Source: Rhizorhabdus wittichii RW1 (GTDB lineage: Bacteria > Pseudomonadota > Alphaproteobacteria > Sphingomonadales > Sphingomonadaceae). Taken from it: a stretch of DNA of 64,000 nucleotides. The stretch spans positions 5,087,501 to 5,151,500 of the forward strand of contig CP000699.1 of NCBI GenBank assembly GCA_000016765.1, read 5' to 3'. This document shows, one piece after another, positions 44,951-53,850 of the stretch (position 1 is its first letter; every line of letters begins with the position of its first letter). A program made the translations under genes and the position numbers. The notes below the pieces were generated by a model that worked only from the letters and a program-made list of their open reading frames with translations, was not told the DNA's origin and did no database searches.

Positions 44951-45240
44951 CTCAAGGGACCTCCGGGTGTAACGTTGGCAAGAAAGCTGCCTTGCGGTGG
45001 AAGTCCCATGGGGCAGCGGAGGCGCGGATATATGGTGCGCTGACCTTGATGTAAAGTTTCCATCTTCGCCCTGTCGTCGCGGGAGGTCCCATGGTCCGGA
45101 AAACGGGCGGATTCCGGGGCAAGGCGTTGATCCGGATAGGGAGAATTCCGGGTGCCGGAGGCCGCGAATCGGCGCGACGGCTTGCCTTTGGCGCGCGGCT
45201 ATGGCTTGCCTGCGCCATGCACGGAACGAGGCGGTAGGCG
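44951..45240. other. Divergent intergenic region (ornithine decarboxylase / cation exporter)
   Basis: 290 bp with no ORF that I can support. It holds the promoters of both genes and, for the decarboxylase, the GGAGG site next to the TTG. No clear riboswitch or palindrome was recognised. Confidence 0.4.
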
Positions 45241-46251
45241 ATGGCGGGGCATCATCATCATGCGGGCCATGGCCACGACCATGGCTCCGGTCACGCCCAC
45301 GGGCCGCGCGAATATGGCCGGGCCTTCGCGATCGGCATCGTCCTCAACCTGGCCTTCGTCGTGGTCGAGGGCGCGGCGGGCCTGTGGGCGGGGTCGCTCG
45401 CGCTGGTCGCCGACGCCGGCCACAACCTGTCCGACGTGCTCGGCCTGCTGATGGCCTGGGCCGCCTATGCGCTGTCGAAGCGGCCGGCGAGCGCGCGCTA
45501 CACCTACGGCCTGCGCGGATCGTCGATCCTCGCGGCGCTGTTCAACGCGATCCTGCTGCTGTTCGCCTGCGGGGCGATCGCGCTGGGGGCGATCCAGCGC
45601 TTCTTCGAGCCGGCGCCGGTGCAGAGCGGGACGATGATGGCGGTCGCCGCGGTCGGCATCGTCATCAACCTGGGCACCGCCCTGCTGTTCCTGCGCGGCA
45701 GCCAGGACGACCTCAACATTCGCGGCGCCTTCCTCCATATGGCGGCCGACGCCGGGGTATCCGCCGGCGTGGTCGCGGCCGGCTTCCTGGTGCTCGAGAC
45801 CGGCCTGCTGTGGATCGATCCGGCGATCAGCCTGGTGATCGTCGTGGTGATCGTGGCGGGCACCTGGGGCCTGTTCCGCGACTCGCTGGTGATGTCGCTG
45901 CAAGGGGTGCCCGGCGGGATCGACAGCGCCGCCGTCACCGCGCGGCTCGGCGGCCTGGCGGGGGTGGAGGCGGTCCATCACGTCCATATCTGGCCGACCA
46001 GCACGACCGAGGTGGCGCTGACCGCGCATCTCGTCATGCCCGACGGGAGTGGGGACGACGCCTTCCTTGCCGCCACCGCCAAGCTGATGAAGGCCGAATT
46101 CGGCATCGGCCACGCGACCTTCCAGATCGAGCGCGGCGAATGCGCCGACGGCCAGCCCGACTGCTCGCCCGGCCAGGAACAGGCGCGCGACCACGATCAT
46201 GTTCACGACCACGACCACGGCCCCGGTCACGGCCACCAGCATCGTCATTGA
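45241..46251 (+). CDS. Cation diffusion facilitator (zinc/cobalt exporter type)
   Basis: 336 residues. Histidine-rich ends (MAGHHHHAGHGHDHGSGHAHG at the start, HDHVHDHDHGPGHGHQHRH at the end) flank six membrane helices. The transport-site motif DAGHNLSDVLGL (HxxxD in TM2) and FLHMAADAGVSAGV (HxxxD in TM5) are present, followed by the cytoplasmic domain (VHHVHIWPTSTTEVALTAHL). It exports Zn2+ or related divalent ions by proton exchange. The UDP-GlcNAc epimerase gene follows after 8 bp. Confidence 0.93.
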   Translation: MAGHHHHAGHGHDHGSGHAHGPREYGRAFAIGIVLNLAFVVVEGAAGLWAGSLALVADAGHNLSDVLGLLMAWAAYALSKRPASARYTYGLRGSSILAALFNAILLLFACGAIALGAIQRFFEPAPVQSGTMMAVAAVGIVINLGTALLFLRGSQDDLNIRGAFLHMAADAGVSAGVVAAGFLVLETGLLWIDPAISLVIVVVIVAGTWGLFRDSLVMSLQGVPGGIDSAAVTARLGGLAGVEAVHHVHIWPTSTTEVALTAHLVMPDGSGDDAFLAATAKLMKAEFGIGHATFQIERGECADGQPDCSPGQEQARDHDHVHDHDHGPGHGHQHRH

Positions 46252-46259
46252 GGACCCGC

Positions 46260-47360
46260 ATGACCCGTCCCGCGCTCGTCCACCTGATCGCCGCCGTCCG
46301 GCCCAATTTCATGAAGATCGCGCCGCTGTGGCATGCGCTGAAGGCGGCCGGGGATTTCCGCCCGCTGATCGTCCACACCGGCCAGCATTACGACGCGGCG
46401 ATGTCCGACGACATCTTCGCCGACCTGGGCCTGCCGGCGCCCGACCATCATCTCGGCATCGGATCGGGCACCCATGCCGAGCAGACCGGCCGGGTGATGA
46501 TCGCCTATGAGAAGCTGGCGATGGAGGAGCGGCCCGACTGGCTGATCGTCGCCGGCGACGTCAACTCGACCGCCGCGACCTCGATGGCGGCCGGCAAGCT
46601 GCGCATCCCGATCGTCCATCTCGAAGCGGGCCTGCGCAGCCGCGACCGCGACATGCCGGAGGAGCTCAACCGGCTCGTCACCGACGTGCTCGCCGATGTC
46701 CTCTGGACCCCGTCGCCCGACGCCGACGCCAATCTCCGCGCCGAGGGCATCCCGGAGGAACGGATCACCCGGGTCGGCAACATCATGATGGACAGCTACG
46801 AGCTGGTCCGCCCCGCGATCATGGCCGACGGCTATCCGGCCGAGCTCGGCCTCGTGGCCGGCGGCTATGGGGTGGTGACGCTGCACCGGCCGTCCAATGT
46901 CGACGTGCCCGAGCAGCTCGACCGGCTGGTCGAGGCGCTGGTCGCGGTGCAGGCGCATCTGCCGCTGGTCTTCCCGGTCCACCCGCGCACCCGCCAGCGG
47001 CTCGGCGACGCGGGGGCCGCCCGGCTGGCGGCGGCGGGCATAAGGCTGGTCGGCCCGGCCGCCTATGTCCGCTTCATGAGCCTCGTCGCCGGGGCGGCGG
47101 CGGTGATCACCGATTCCGGCGGCATCCAGGAGGAGACGACCTATCTCGGCATCCCCTGCCTGACGCTGCGCGAGAATACCGAGCGGCCGATCACGATCAC
47201 CGAGGGGACGGCCCAGCTCGTCAACGCGGGCAACCTGCTCGAACGGCTGTTGTCGGCGCTCGCCCAGCCCCGCCAGGACCGCAAGCGCCCCGACCTGTGG
47301 GACGGCCGCGCCGCCGAACGCTGCGTCGAGGACCTGCGGCGGCGGACGGCGTCTCGTTGA
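46260..47360 (+). CDS. wecB: UDP-N-acetylglucosamine 2-epimerase (non-hydrolysing)
   Basis: 366 residues. It interconverts UDP-GlcNAc and UDP-ManNAc for surface polysaccharide. Signatures are GTRPNFMK-like IAAVRPNFMKIAPLW, HTGQHYD, VAGDVNSTAA, VHLEAGLRS, HRPSNVD and ITDSGGIQEETTYLG with TLRENTERPIT. The ATG lies 8 bp after the exporter stop. A longer upstream frame is only a shadow of that gene. Confidence 0.95.
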   Translation: MTRPALVHLIAAVRPNFMKIAPLWHALKAAGDFRPLIVHTGQHYDAAMSDDIFADLGLPAPDHHLGIGSGTHAEQTGRVMIAYEKLAMEERPDWLIVAGDVNSTAATSMAAGKLRIPIVHLEAGLRSRDRDMPEELNRLVTDVLADVLWTPSPDADANLRAEGIPEERITRVGNIMMDSYELVRPAIMADGYPAELGLVAGGYGVVTLHRPSNVDVPEQLDRLVEALVAVQAHLPLVFPVHPRTRQRLGDAGAARLAAAGIRLVGPAAYVRFMSLVAGAAAVITDSGGIQEETTYLGIPCLTLRENTERPITITEGTAQLVNAGNLLERLLSALAQPRQDRKRPDLWDGRAAERCVEDLRRRTASR

Positions 47361-47421
47361 AATGGACCATTGAATAGTCTAAATAATGGTTGCGGAGAAC
47401 GTGACAGAAGGCGGACATGGC

Positions 47422-47679
47422 ATGCGGGTTTCGGTGACGGAGGCCAAGGGGCAACTGACCGAACTGGTTCGGCGTGCCGAAGCGGGGGATGAGGTCATCC
47501 TGACCCGCCACGGCCATGCCGCCGTTCGGCTGGTCCCGGTGAAACCCTTGCCCGATTCCCGGTCGCGCAAGGCCTTGCTCGACGCGGTCCGCGCATCGGC
47601 CGCCGAGAAGGCGACGGCAGGGCCGAATGCCGCGCGCAGCCAGGATTTCCTCTATGGCGAGGACGGTCTGCCCGAATGA
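47422..47679 (+). CDS. Phd/YefM-type antitoxin
   Basis: 85 residues. The N-terminal dimerisation/DNA-binding fold is typical (MRVSVTEAKGQLTELVRRAEAGDEVILTRHGHAAVRLVPV), followed by a flexible toxin-binding tail. It overlaps the toxin gene by four bases. A frame from 47386 adds 12 residues, but the ATG at 47422 gives the family N-terminus. It would neutralise the PIN toxin and autorepress the pair. Confidence 0.88.
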   Translation: MRVSVTEAKGQLTELVRRAEAGDEVILTRHGHAAVRLVPVKPLPDSRSRKALLDAVRASAAEKATAGPNAARSQDFLYGEDGLPE

Positions 47680-48068
47680 TCGCCGTCGATACGTCGGCGC
47701 TGATGGCGATCGTGCTCGACGAGGCGGAGGCAGACGCCTGCGCCGCAGCGCTCGAAGCCGAGGATGAACTGCTGATTTCGGCCGGTACGGTGGCCGAGGC
47801 GTTGATCGTCGCCGGGCGCCGCAACGTCCTTCCGGAAGTGGAAAAGCTGATCGAAGGGCTCGGTTTCCGGATCGTCGAAGTGACGCCGGCCAGAGCGCGT
47901 CACGTCGCCGAGGCCTATGGGCGATGGGGGAAGGGCATCCATCCGGCCGGGCTCAACTTCGGCGATTGCTTCTCCTACGGTCTGGCCAGGGAATATGGCT
48001 GCCGGCTGCTTTATGTCGGCGCCGATTTCGCTCGGACCGATATCGAGGGCGTCCACCAGCGCGATTGA
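47676..48068 (+). CDS. vapC: VapC-type PIN-domain toxin
   Basis: 130 residues. PIN active-site acids are present: Asp5 in AVDTSALMA, Glu in GTVAEALIVA, Asp in LNFGDCFSYGLA and a fourth near GADFARTD. Such toxins cleave tRNA or rRNA in a Mg2+-dependent way when free of antitoxin. It completes a type II toxin-antitoxin pair with the gene upstream. Codon use is like its neighbours, so a recent transfer is not evident. Confidence 0.93.
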   Translation: MIAVDTSALMAIVLDEAEADACAAALEAEDELLISAGTVAEALIVAGRRNVLPEVEKLIEGLGFRIVEVTPARARHVAEAYGRWGKGIHPAGLNFGDCFSYGLAREYGCRLLYVGADFARTDIEGVHQRD

Positions 48069-48078
48069 AGATATGCCC

Positions 48079-48167
48079 GTCATCCCGGCGAAAGCCGGGA
48101 CTCCCTGCCTTTCCGTTGCAAAGCGCGAGACGAAGAAAAGTGAGATCCCGGCTTTCGTCGGGATGAC
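48079..48167. repeat. REP palindrome pair (GTCATCCCGGCGAAAGCCGGGA type)
   Basis: Left copy GTCATCCCGGCG-AAAGCCGGGACTC and right copy GAGATCCCGGC...GTCGGGATGAC; each folds on itself and the two are inverse to each other. It begins 10 bp after the toxin stop. Confidence 0.82.
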
Positions 48168-48306
48168 GGGGTGTTGATTGCCGATGATGTGGTGGATTTC
48201 GCCAACATGTGGTGGATGAATTGCTATTTGGGATGCTATCCACTTTTCTAAGTCACTGAAAAATCAGAATAATCAAAACTGGCACGGCTCGTGCTGAAGG
48301 AGGGGC

Positions 48307-48639
48307 ATGGATACGGGCGACGGGCCCGGCAGGGATTTGGGACGAAACGACATGCAGCACGATCAGACCGCGGTCTTCTGGCGCCACGACACCTTCCTTG
48401 GCGTGTGCGAGGCGCTCGGCCAGGATTTCGGTTTCCACCCGAACTGGCTGCGGGTCGCGTTCGCGCTCGGGCTGCTGCCCAGCCCGATGATCACGCTCAG
48501 CCTCTATCTGGGCCTCGGCGTGCTCGTCGCGGTGTCGCGCTTCGCCTTTCCGGCGCGTCGCAAGGCCGTCGTCGAAGCGGCGTCCGCGCCGGCCGCCGAC
48601 AATGACGCGGCGTCGGTCGAGCTGGCCGCCGCCGCCTGA
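48307..48639 (+). CDS. PspC-domain membrane protein
   Basis: 110 residues. The PspC core is TFLGVCEALGQDFGFHPNWLRVAFALGLLPSPMITLSLYLGLGVLV, with one to two membrane helices, and an Ala-rich tail. A strong GAAGGAGGGGC site supports the ATG at 48307 over the internal ATG at 48352. PspC proteins act in envelope-stress responses. Its last 136 bp overlap the 3' end of the convergent acyltransferase gene. Confidence 0.8.
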   Translation: MDTGDGPGRDLGRNDMQHDQTAVFWRHDTFLGVCEALGQDFGFHPNWLRVAFALGLLPSPMITLSLYLGLGVLVAVSRFAFPARRKAVVEAASAPAADNDAASVELAAAA

Positions 48640-49805
48640 CCGGCCGGCCGCGGCCGTGGCGCGAAGACGCGGTTGAGCCGGGCGACCCACAGCTCGTCGA
48701 TCCGCGCCACTCCGGCCGCCATCATGAAGATCACCGTCATCGACAGGAAGAAGGCCGCGATCACCGGCACCGGGCGATGGCCGAGCGCCAGCATCATCTG
48801 GCTGCCGATCGCTGATTGCAACGGCACGTGGATCACGTAGATGGCGAAGGACAGCCGGCCGAGCTGCCGACCGATCCACCAGTCGGCCTCGCGCAGCCGG
48901 GCCAGCCCGCGCATTCCCAGCAGCAGCGCGGTCGCGCCGATGCCGTGGACGATCCAGTCGAGCCGCTGCACCTGCGTCCACATCCAGTCGTCGGTGATCA
49001 TCGACGGCGGGATCGACTTGAAGGTCGAGCCGAGCAGCAGCCCGGCCGCGATCAGCGCGGCGGCGGGCGCGGGGCCGATGTCGGCGGGCCGGTCGAGCAG
49101 ATATTTGGCGACGTAGACCGTCGTCACGCAGATCGCGCAGAGCGCGTGGATCTCGAGCGCCGCGATCGCGAGGATGGTGATCAGCACCGCGTCGAGCACC
49201 GGCCGCCGCCGCGCGCCGATGATCATCGCGCCGAGCAGCGCGAGCAGGCTGCCGAACAGCTCATACTTCATCGTCCACAGCGCCGAGTTGTACTGGCTGA
49301 CGCCGCTCGCGAAGAGGTGCAACGCGTCCTTCGCCGCGCCCGTCAGGCCGGGTTCGGGCCAGGGCGCCCAATATTTGATGCCGCCGCTGCGATCGAGCCA
49401 TTCCGATCCGCTGACCTGCGCGGCCTCCTGCGTCGGCAGCAGCCCGGCGGCGAACAGCAGGAAGGGCAGCAGCGTGCCGATCAGGGTGAGCGGCAGCAGG
49501 CGGGGCAGGCGCTTCGCCATCGCCGCCAGCGCGCGGCTGCGCGGCGTGCCGGAGACGAGGCCCTTGGTCAGCACGAAGCTCGACAGCACGAAGAAGATCG
49601 CGACCATGAAATGGCCGTTGACGATCGCCAGCAGGAAGGGGCGTTCGGCGATCAGCCCGGCCTGGTCCATCGCGACGGGGGCCCGGCCCGGCGGGACATA
49701 GGCGAGCAGGAAATGATAGAGCGCGACCGCCAGCGCGGCATAGCCGCGGAGCATGTCGACATCACGATATTTCGCGGGCGCACCTCGGGTCACTACCGGC
49801 TCCAT
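48504..49805 (-). CDS. Acyltransferase family 3 membrane protein (OafA/YrhL-like)
   Basis: 433 residues with about ten membrane helices. The family start YRDVDMLRGYAALAVALYHF (conserved Arg, Tyr and His) and FFVLSSFVLTKGL are present. It would O-acylate a surface glycan or other envelope molecule. The last 45 residues are Ala/Arg-rich low complexity and read antisense to the PspC gene. The start at 49805 is the first Met giving a family-like N-terminus; a frame from 49961 is rejected and the ribosome binding site is weak. Confidence 0.82.
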   Translation of the reverse strand: MEPVVTRGAPAKYRDVDMLRGYAALAVALYHFLLAYVPPGRAPVAMDQAGLIAERPFLLAIVNGHFMVAIFFVLSSFVLTKGLVSGTPRSRALAAMAKRLPRLLPLTLIGTLLPFLLFAAGLLPTQEAAQVSGSEWLDRSGGIKYWAPWPEPGLTGAAKDALHLFASGVSQYNSALWTMKYELFGSLLALLGAMIIGARRRPVLDAVLITILAIAALEIHALCAICVTTVYVAKYLLDRPADIGPAPAAALIAAGLLLGSTFKSIPPSMITDDWMWTQVQRLDWIVHGIGATALLLGMRGLARLREADWWIGRQLGRLSFAIYVIHVPLQSAIGSQMMLALGHRPVPVIAAFFLSMTVIFMMAAGVARIDELWVARLNRVFAPRPRPAGQAAAASSTDAASLSAAGADAASTTALRRAGKAKRDTATSTPRPR

Positions 49806-49978
49806 GGGCGGTTCGCGACGGGGGCCGCCCCGATAGCGCGAAGCCGTGGCGAAGGCGCGGGCATCGGGACGGGACGGGCGGAAAACGCCGTGAACGCGGT
49901 CGCGGCGCCGGCCTGATCGGCTAAGATGTGCGCGGGCGGCGACGACGGGGGACAACGGCATGGAGACCGTCCGACCCG

Positions 49979-51415
49979 ATGCGCCCGATCGATCCCGCCA
50001 CGCTCGCCGGCGAGCATTTCGACACCGTCGTCGTCGGATCGGGCTTCGGCGCGGCCTTCTTCGTCCACAAGCTGCTCGAACGGCGGCCCGGCAGGATATT
50101 GATCGTCGAATGGGGCCGGCACCATCCGCACGACTGGCAGGTGGCGCACGGCGCGAACAGCGCGCTGCCCGCCGACCGGACCTACCGATCCGACAATCCC
50201 AAGCCCTGGCATTACACGGTGGCGCTGGGCGGCGGCACCAATTGCTGGTTCGGCCAGGCGCCGCGCTTCCACCCGTCCGACTTCAAGCTGCGCAGCCGCT
50301 ACGGCGTCGGCAACGACTGGCCGATCGACTATGCCGACCTCGAACCCTATTATGGCGAGGCCGAGGCGATCATGGCGATCTCGGGCGATCCCGACATGAC
50401 CGCGATCTTCCCGCGCTCGACCCCCTATCCGCAGCCGCCGCACCACCTGACCACGCCCGACCGGATCATGAAGAAGGCGCAGCCCGAGGCGCATTTCGCG
50501 ATGCCGACCGCGCGGGCGCGGGTGGCGACCGAACAGCGTCCGGCCTGCTGCGCCTCCTTCACCTGCCAGCGCTGCCCGGCCGACGCCAAGTTCACCGCGA
50601 ACAACGGGCTGATGCCGATGTTCGGCGACGAACGCGTCACCGTCGCGCTGCGATCGAAGGCGCTCCGCTACGAAGGCGCCGGCAACAGCGTAAGCGCGCT
50701 GGTCTTCGAACATGCCGGCAAGCCCTGTCGCGTGACGGGCGATCTGTTCGTGCTCGGCGCCAACGCGATCCAGAGCCCGGCGATCCTCCAGCGCTCGTCG
50801 ATGGGCGGCGGACTGACGGGCAAGGGGCTGCACGAAAGCCTCGGCACCCATGTCGAGGTGCTGCTCGACGGCATGAACGGCTTCGACGGCAGCACCATCA
50901 CCACCGGGATCAACTTCGGCCTCTACGACGGCGACCACCGCGGCGAACATGGCGCCGCGCTGGTCTATTTCGACAATCGCTGGACCCACGGCCTGCGCGC
51001 CGAGAAGGGGCGCTGGCGGCAGAGCCTGCCGCTGATGATCGTGACCGAGGACCTGCTCGAGGACCGCAACCACGTCACCGTCGACGGCAGGGGCGAGGCG
51101 GTGGTCAGCTTCGTCGCGCCGTCCGACTATGCCGAGCGCGGGCAGGCCGAGGCCTTCGCCAAACTGCCCCGGCTGCTCGAACCGCTGCCGGTCGAGGACA
51201 TCGTCTTCCGATCGCGGCGGCCGACCGAGTCGCATCTGCAGGGCACGCTGCGAATGGGCGAGGACCCGGCGACGTCGGTGATCGACGCGAAGATGATCCA
51301 CCATCGCTGGCGCAACCTGGTCGTGGTCGGCAGCTCGGCCTTCGCGACCTGCTCCTGCGCCAATCCCAGCCTCACGGTCGCCGCGCTGTCGCTGCGCGCG
51401 GCGGCGATGGTCTGA
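49979..51415 (+). CDS. GMC-type FAD oxidoreductase (two-component, Cys-rich)
   Basis: 478 residues. The FAD Rossmann motif VVVGSGFGAAFFVHKLLE is near the N-terminus; ALGGGTNCWFGQAPRF, FVLGANAIQSPAIL and the C-terminal SHLQGTLRMGEDP and ANPSLTVAALSLRAA supply the active-site His and Asn regions. A Cys cluster (PACCASFTCQRCPADAKF) and ATCSCANPS are unusual and may bind metal or form disulfides. It lacks its own signal peptide; the next gene encodes a small Tat-type protein that could carry it to the periplasm. Electron acceptor and substrate (sugar or alcohol) are unknown. An ATG at 49960 is in another frame. Confidence 0.85.
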   Translation: MRPIDPATLAGEHFDTVVVGSGFGAAFFVHKLLERRPGRILIVEWGRHHPHDWQVAHGANSALPADRTYRSDNPKPWHYTVALGGGTNCWFGQAPRFHPSDFKLRSRYGVGNDWPIDYADLEPYYGEAEAIMAISGDPDMTAIFPRSTPYPQPPHHLTTPDRIMKKAQPEAHFAMPTARARVATEQRPACCASFTCQRCPADAKFTANNGLMPMFGDERVTVALRSKALRYEGAGNSVSALVFEHAGKPCRVTGDLFVLGANAIQSPAILQRSSMGGGLTGKGLHESLGTHVEVLLDGMNGFDGSTITTGINFGLYDGDHRGEHGAALVYFDNRWTHGLRAEKGRWRQSLPLMIVTEDLLEDRNHVTVDGRGEAVVSFVAPSDYAERGQAEAFAKLPRLLEPLPVEDIVFRSRRPTESHLQGTLRMGEDPATSVIDAKMIHHRWRNLVVVGSSAFATCSCANPSLTVAALSLRAAAMV

Positions 51416-51425
51416 GGAGAAACCG

Positions 51426-51872
51426 ATGACCGTCATCGCAACCCGCCGCACCGTCCTGGCCGCCGGCGCCGTCGGCGCGCTGGCCGTCGCGGGGGGCGGG
51501 GCGATCGCGATCGGGGCTTCGGGCCGCGAGCAACTGGTGCGATCGGTGCTCCGCCGGCTGGTCGGGCCGTTCGTGATGGCCGATGCCGATTTCGGCCGCA
51601 TGGTCGCCGCGATCGATCGGGGCACCGGCTTTCCGCAGGGCTACAAGCTGCGCCTCGTCTCCGCGCTCGAACGATCGGGCTGGGCGGATGCGGCGATGGC
51701 CGGGGCGCCCGCCGGCATCCGCGACGATTTCGAGAGGCTCGAACGGTCGATCCTCACCGAGTTCGTGACCAGGACCACTTTCCTCCAGGGCGAGACGCCC
51801 GGCAAGGCGCCTGTCACCTATCTCGGCCCACAGCCCTGTTCGAGCCCGTTCGCCGATTTCAGCATGAGCTGA
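51426..51872 (+). CDS. Small Tat-signal protein, putative oxidoreductase small subunit
   Basis: 148 residues, starting MTVIATRRTVLAAGAVGALAVAGGG with a twin-arginine motif. The mature part is helical (MVAAIDRGTGFPQGYKLRLVSALERSG) and ends with a Cys in QPCSSPF. It is spaced 10 bp from the GMC oxidoreductase gene, with a GAGGAGAAACCG site. The pairing resembles the gluconate/sorbitol dehydrogenase small subunits that are exported with their flavoprotein, so joint export is likely (inference). Confidence 0.7.
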   Translation: MTVIATRRTVLAAGAVGALAVAGGGAIAIGASGREQLVRSVLRRLVGPFVMADADFGRMVAAIDRGTGFPQGYKLRLVSALERSGWADAAMAGAPAGIRDDFERLERSILTEFVTRTTFLQGETPGKAPVTYLGPQPCSSPFADFSMS

Positions 51873-51962
51873 TGATGGCCTCCAATCCTATTTTATGGCT
51901 GACCGGCGCGTCCTTTCGGGTCTATGGGGCTCGCATTAGGGCAGACCAGCGGAGCCGGGGCT

Positions 51963-53486
51963 ATGACCGTCATCATCAAGGAAGCCGACCTGATCGAGAG
52001 CATCGCCGATGCCCTCCAGTACATCAGCTATTATCACCCGATGGATTACATCAAGGCGCTGGGCGCGGCCTATGAGGCCGAGCAGGGGCCGGCCGCCAAG
52101 GACGCGATCGCGCAGATCCTGACCAACAGCCGGATGTGCGCCGAGGGGCATCGGCCGATCTGCCAGGATACCGGCATCGTCACCGTCTTCATCAAATGGG
52201 GCCAGCAGTGCATGCTGGACTCGGAGAAGAGCCTGCAGGAGGTCGTCGACGAGGGCGTCCGCCGTGCCTATCTCCACCCCGAGAACCGGCTGCGCGCCTC
52301 GATCCTGCGCGATCCCGCCTTCAGCCGGGTCAACACCAAGGACAACACGCCGTCGGTGATGAACGTCGAGATGGTGCCCGGCCACCATGTCGAGGTCGCG
52401 GTCGCGGCCAAGGGCGGCGGTTCGGAGAACAAGTCGAAATTCGCGATGCTCAACCCGTCGGAGTCGATCGTCGACTGGGTGCTCGAGATGATCCCGAAGA
52501 TGGGCGCCGGCTGGTGCCCGCCCGGAATGCTCGGCATCGGCATCGGCGGCACCGCCGAGAAGGCGATGACGATGGCCAAGGAGTCGCTGATGGGCGACAT
52601 CGACATGGCCCAGCTCAAGGCGCGAGGGGCCCAGAACGACATCGAGAAGCTGCGCATCGAGATCTTCGACAAGGTCAACGCGCTCGGCATCGGCGCGCAG
52701 GGCCTGGGCGGCCTGTCGACCATCCTCGACGTCAAGATCATGGACTATCCGACCCATGCGGCATCGAAGCCGGTGGCGATGATCCCGAACTGCGCGGCGA
52801 CCCGCCATGCGCATTTCCACCTCGACGGATCGGGGCCGGCCTATCTCGACCCGCCGAGCCTCGACGAATGGCCCAAGGTCGAATGGGCGCCGTCGAAGGA
52901 GTCGATCCGCGTCGACCTCGACACGCTGACGCCCGAGGTGGTGGCAAGCTGGAAGCCGGGTGACCGCCTGCTGCTCAACGGCAAGATGCTCACCGGCCGC
53001 GACGCCGCGCACAAGCGCATCCAGGACATGCTGGCCAAGGGCGAGGAGCTGCCGGTCGATTTCAAGGGCCGCGTGATCTATTATGTCGGCCCGGTCGATC
53101 CGGTGCGCGACGAGGTCGTCGGCCCGGCGGGCCCGACCACCGCGACGCGGATGGACAAGTTCACCGAGATGATGCTCGACCAGACCGGCCTGATCGCGAT
53201 GGTCGGCAAGGCCGAGCGCGGCCCGACGGCGATCGAGGCAATCCGCAAGCACAAGGCCGCCTATCTGATGGCGGTCGGCGGCGCCGCCTATCTGGTCGCC
53301 CGCGCGATCAAGGGCGCCAAGGTCGTCGGCTTCGCCGACCTCGGCATGGAGGCGATCTACGAGTTCGACGTGAAGGACATGCCGGTCACCGTCGCGGTCG
53401 ACGCGACCGGCGAGAGCGTCCACCACACCGCCCCGCTCGTCTGGCGCGAGAAGATCGCGCGGGAGAAGCTGCTCGAGAATGCGTGA
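51963..53486 (+). CDS. Fumarate hydratase, class I (iron-sulfur)
   Basis: 507 residues, the usual single-chain class I size. It interconverts fumarate and malate in the TCA cycle. The cluster cysteines are in HRPICQDTGIV, PNCAATRHA and MLGIGIGGTAEKA-region Cys of GWCPPGM; KDNTPSVMNVEMVPG and GHHVEV are family blocks. The ATG at 51963 has GGAGCCGGGG upstream; the frame at 51924 is rejected. It stands alone here. Confidence 0.95.
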   Translation: MTVIIKEADLIESIADALQYISYYHPMDYIKALGAAYEAEQGPAAKDAIAQILTNSRMCAEGHRPICQDTGIVTVFIKWGQQCMLDSEKSLQEVVDEGVRRAYLHPENRLRASILRDPAFSRVNTKDNTPSVMNVEMVPGHHVEVAVAAKGGGSENKSKFAMLNPSESIVDWVLEMIPKMGAGWCPPGMLGIGIGGTAEKAMTMAKESLMGDIDMAQLKARGAQNDIEKLRIEIFDKVNALGIGAQGLGGLSTILDVKIMDYPTHAASKPVAMIPNCAATRHAHFHLDGSGPAYLDPPSLDEWPKVEWAPSKESIRVDLDTLTPEVVASWKPGDRLLLNGKMLTGRDAAHKRIQDMLAKGEELPVDFKGRVIYYVGPVDPVRDEVVGPAGPTTATRMDKFTEMMLDQTGLIAMVGKAERGPTAIEAIRKHKAAYLMAVGGAAYLVARAIKGAKVVGFADLGMEAIYEFDVKDMPVTVAVDATGESVHHTAPLVWREKIAREKLLENA

Positions 53487-53527
53487 TCCTTCGGGCCGGG
53501 ATGGAGGGTAGGTCGTGAGACTTTCCC

Positions 53528-53553
53528 GAGATCCCGGCCTCTGCCGGGATGAC
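53528..53553. repeat. Half REP element upstream of the GIY-YIG gene
   Basis: GAGATCCCGGCCTCTGCCGGGATGAC is one copy of the REP hairpin, standing alone. It ends nine bases before the GIY-YIG start. Confidence 0.7.
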
Positions 53554-53561
53554 GAGGGGTA

Positions 53562-53849
53562 ATGGGAGGTTGGACCTACATCCTCGCCAGTAAGCCGTTC
53601 GGCGTACTCTACGTCGGGGTCACCGCCGATCTTGCCGCGCGTCTGACCGTCCATCGCGAAGGGCGCGGTTCCGATTTCGTGAAGCGCTTCAACTGCAATC
53701 GCCTCGTCCTCGTCGAGCCGCATGCGACGATCGAAGAGGCGATTGCCCGGGAAAAGGCGCTCAAGAACTGGCGGCGCGACTGGAAGCTGCGGCTGATCGC
53801 CGAAGCCAATCCCGGCTGGGACGATCTTTTCGACCGCTTCAACCAATGA
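53562..53849 (+). CDS. GIY-YIG nuclease family protein
   Basis: 95 residues, only the GIY-YIG domain: GGWTYILASKPFGVLYVGVT (GIY and YIG strands), Arg in AARLTVHREGRGSDFVKRF, and the metal-binding Glu in AIAREKALKNWRRDWK. It is of the UPF0213/YhbQ-like type, with no DNA-binding module. The cellular role is unknown. REP sequences flank the gene on both sides at a few bases. Confidence 0.9.
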   Translation: MGGWTYILASKPFGVLYVGVTADLAARLTVHREGRGSDFVKRFNCNRLVLVEPHATIEEAIAREKALKNWRRDWKLRLIAEANPGWDDLFDRFNQ

Positions 53850-53850
53850 T

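Noticed and set aside
47386-48068. Toxin-antitoxin pair as part of a mobile island
   Set aside because: Base composition matches the neighbours and no integrase, transposase or attachment repeat is near.
49960-51429. 489-residue frame starting METVRPDAPD in the GMC region
   Set aside because: Frame-shifted shadow of the GMC oxidoreductase; the FAD motif is in the other frame.
51936-53846. 636-residue frame opposite fumarase and the GIY-YIG gene
   Set aside because: Shadow frame without ribosome binding site or domains.
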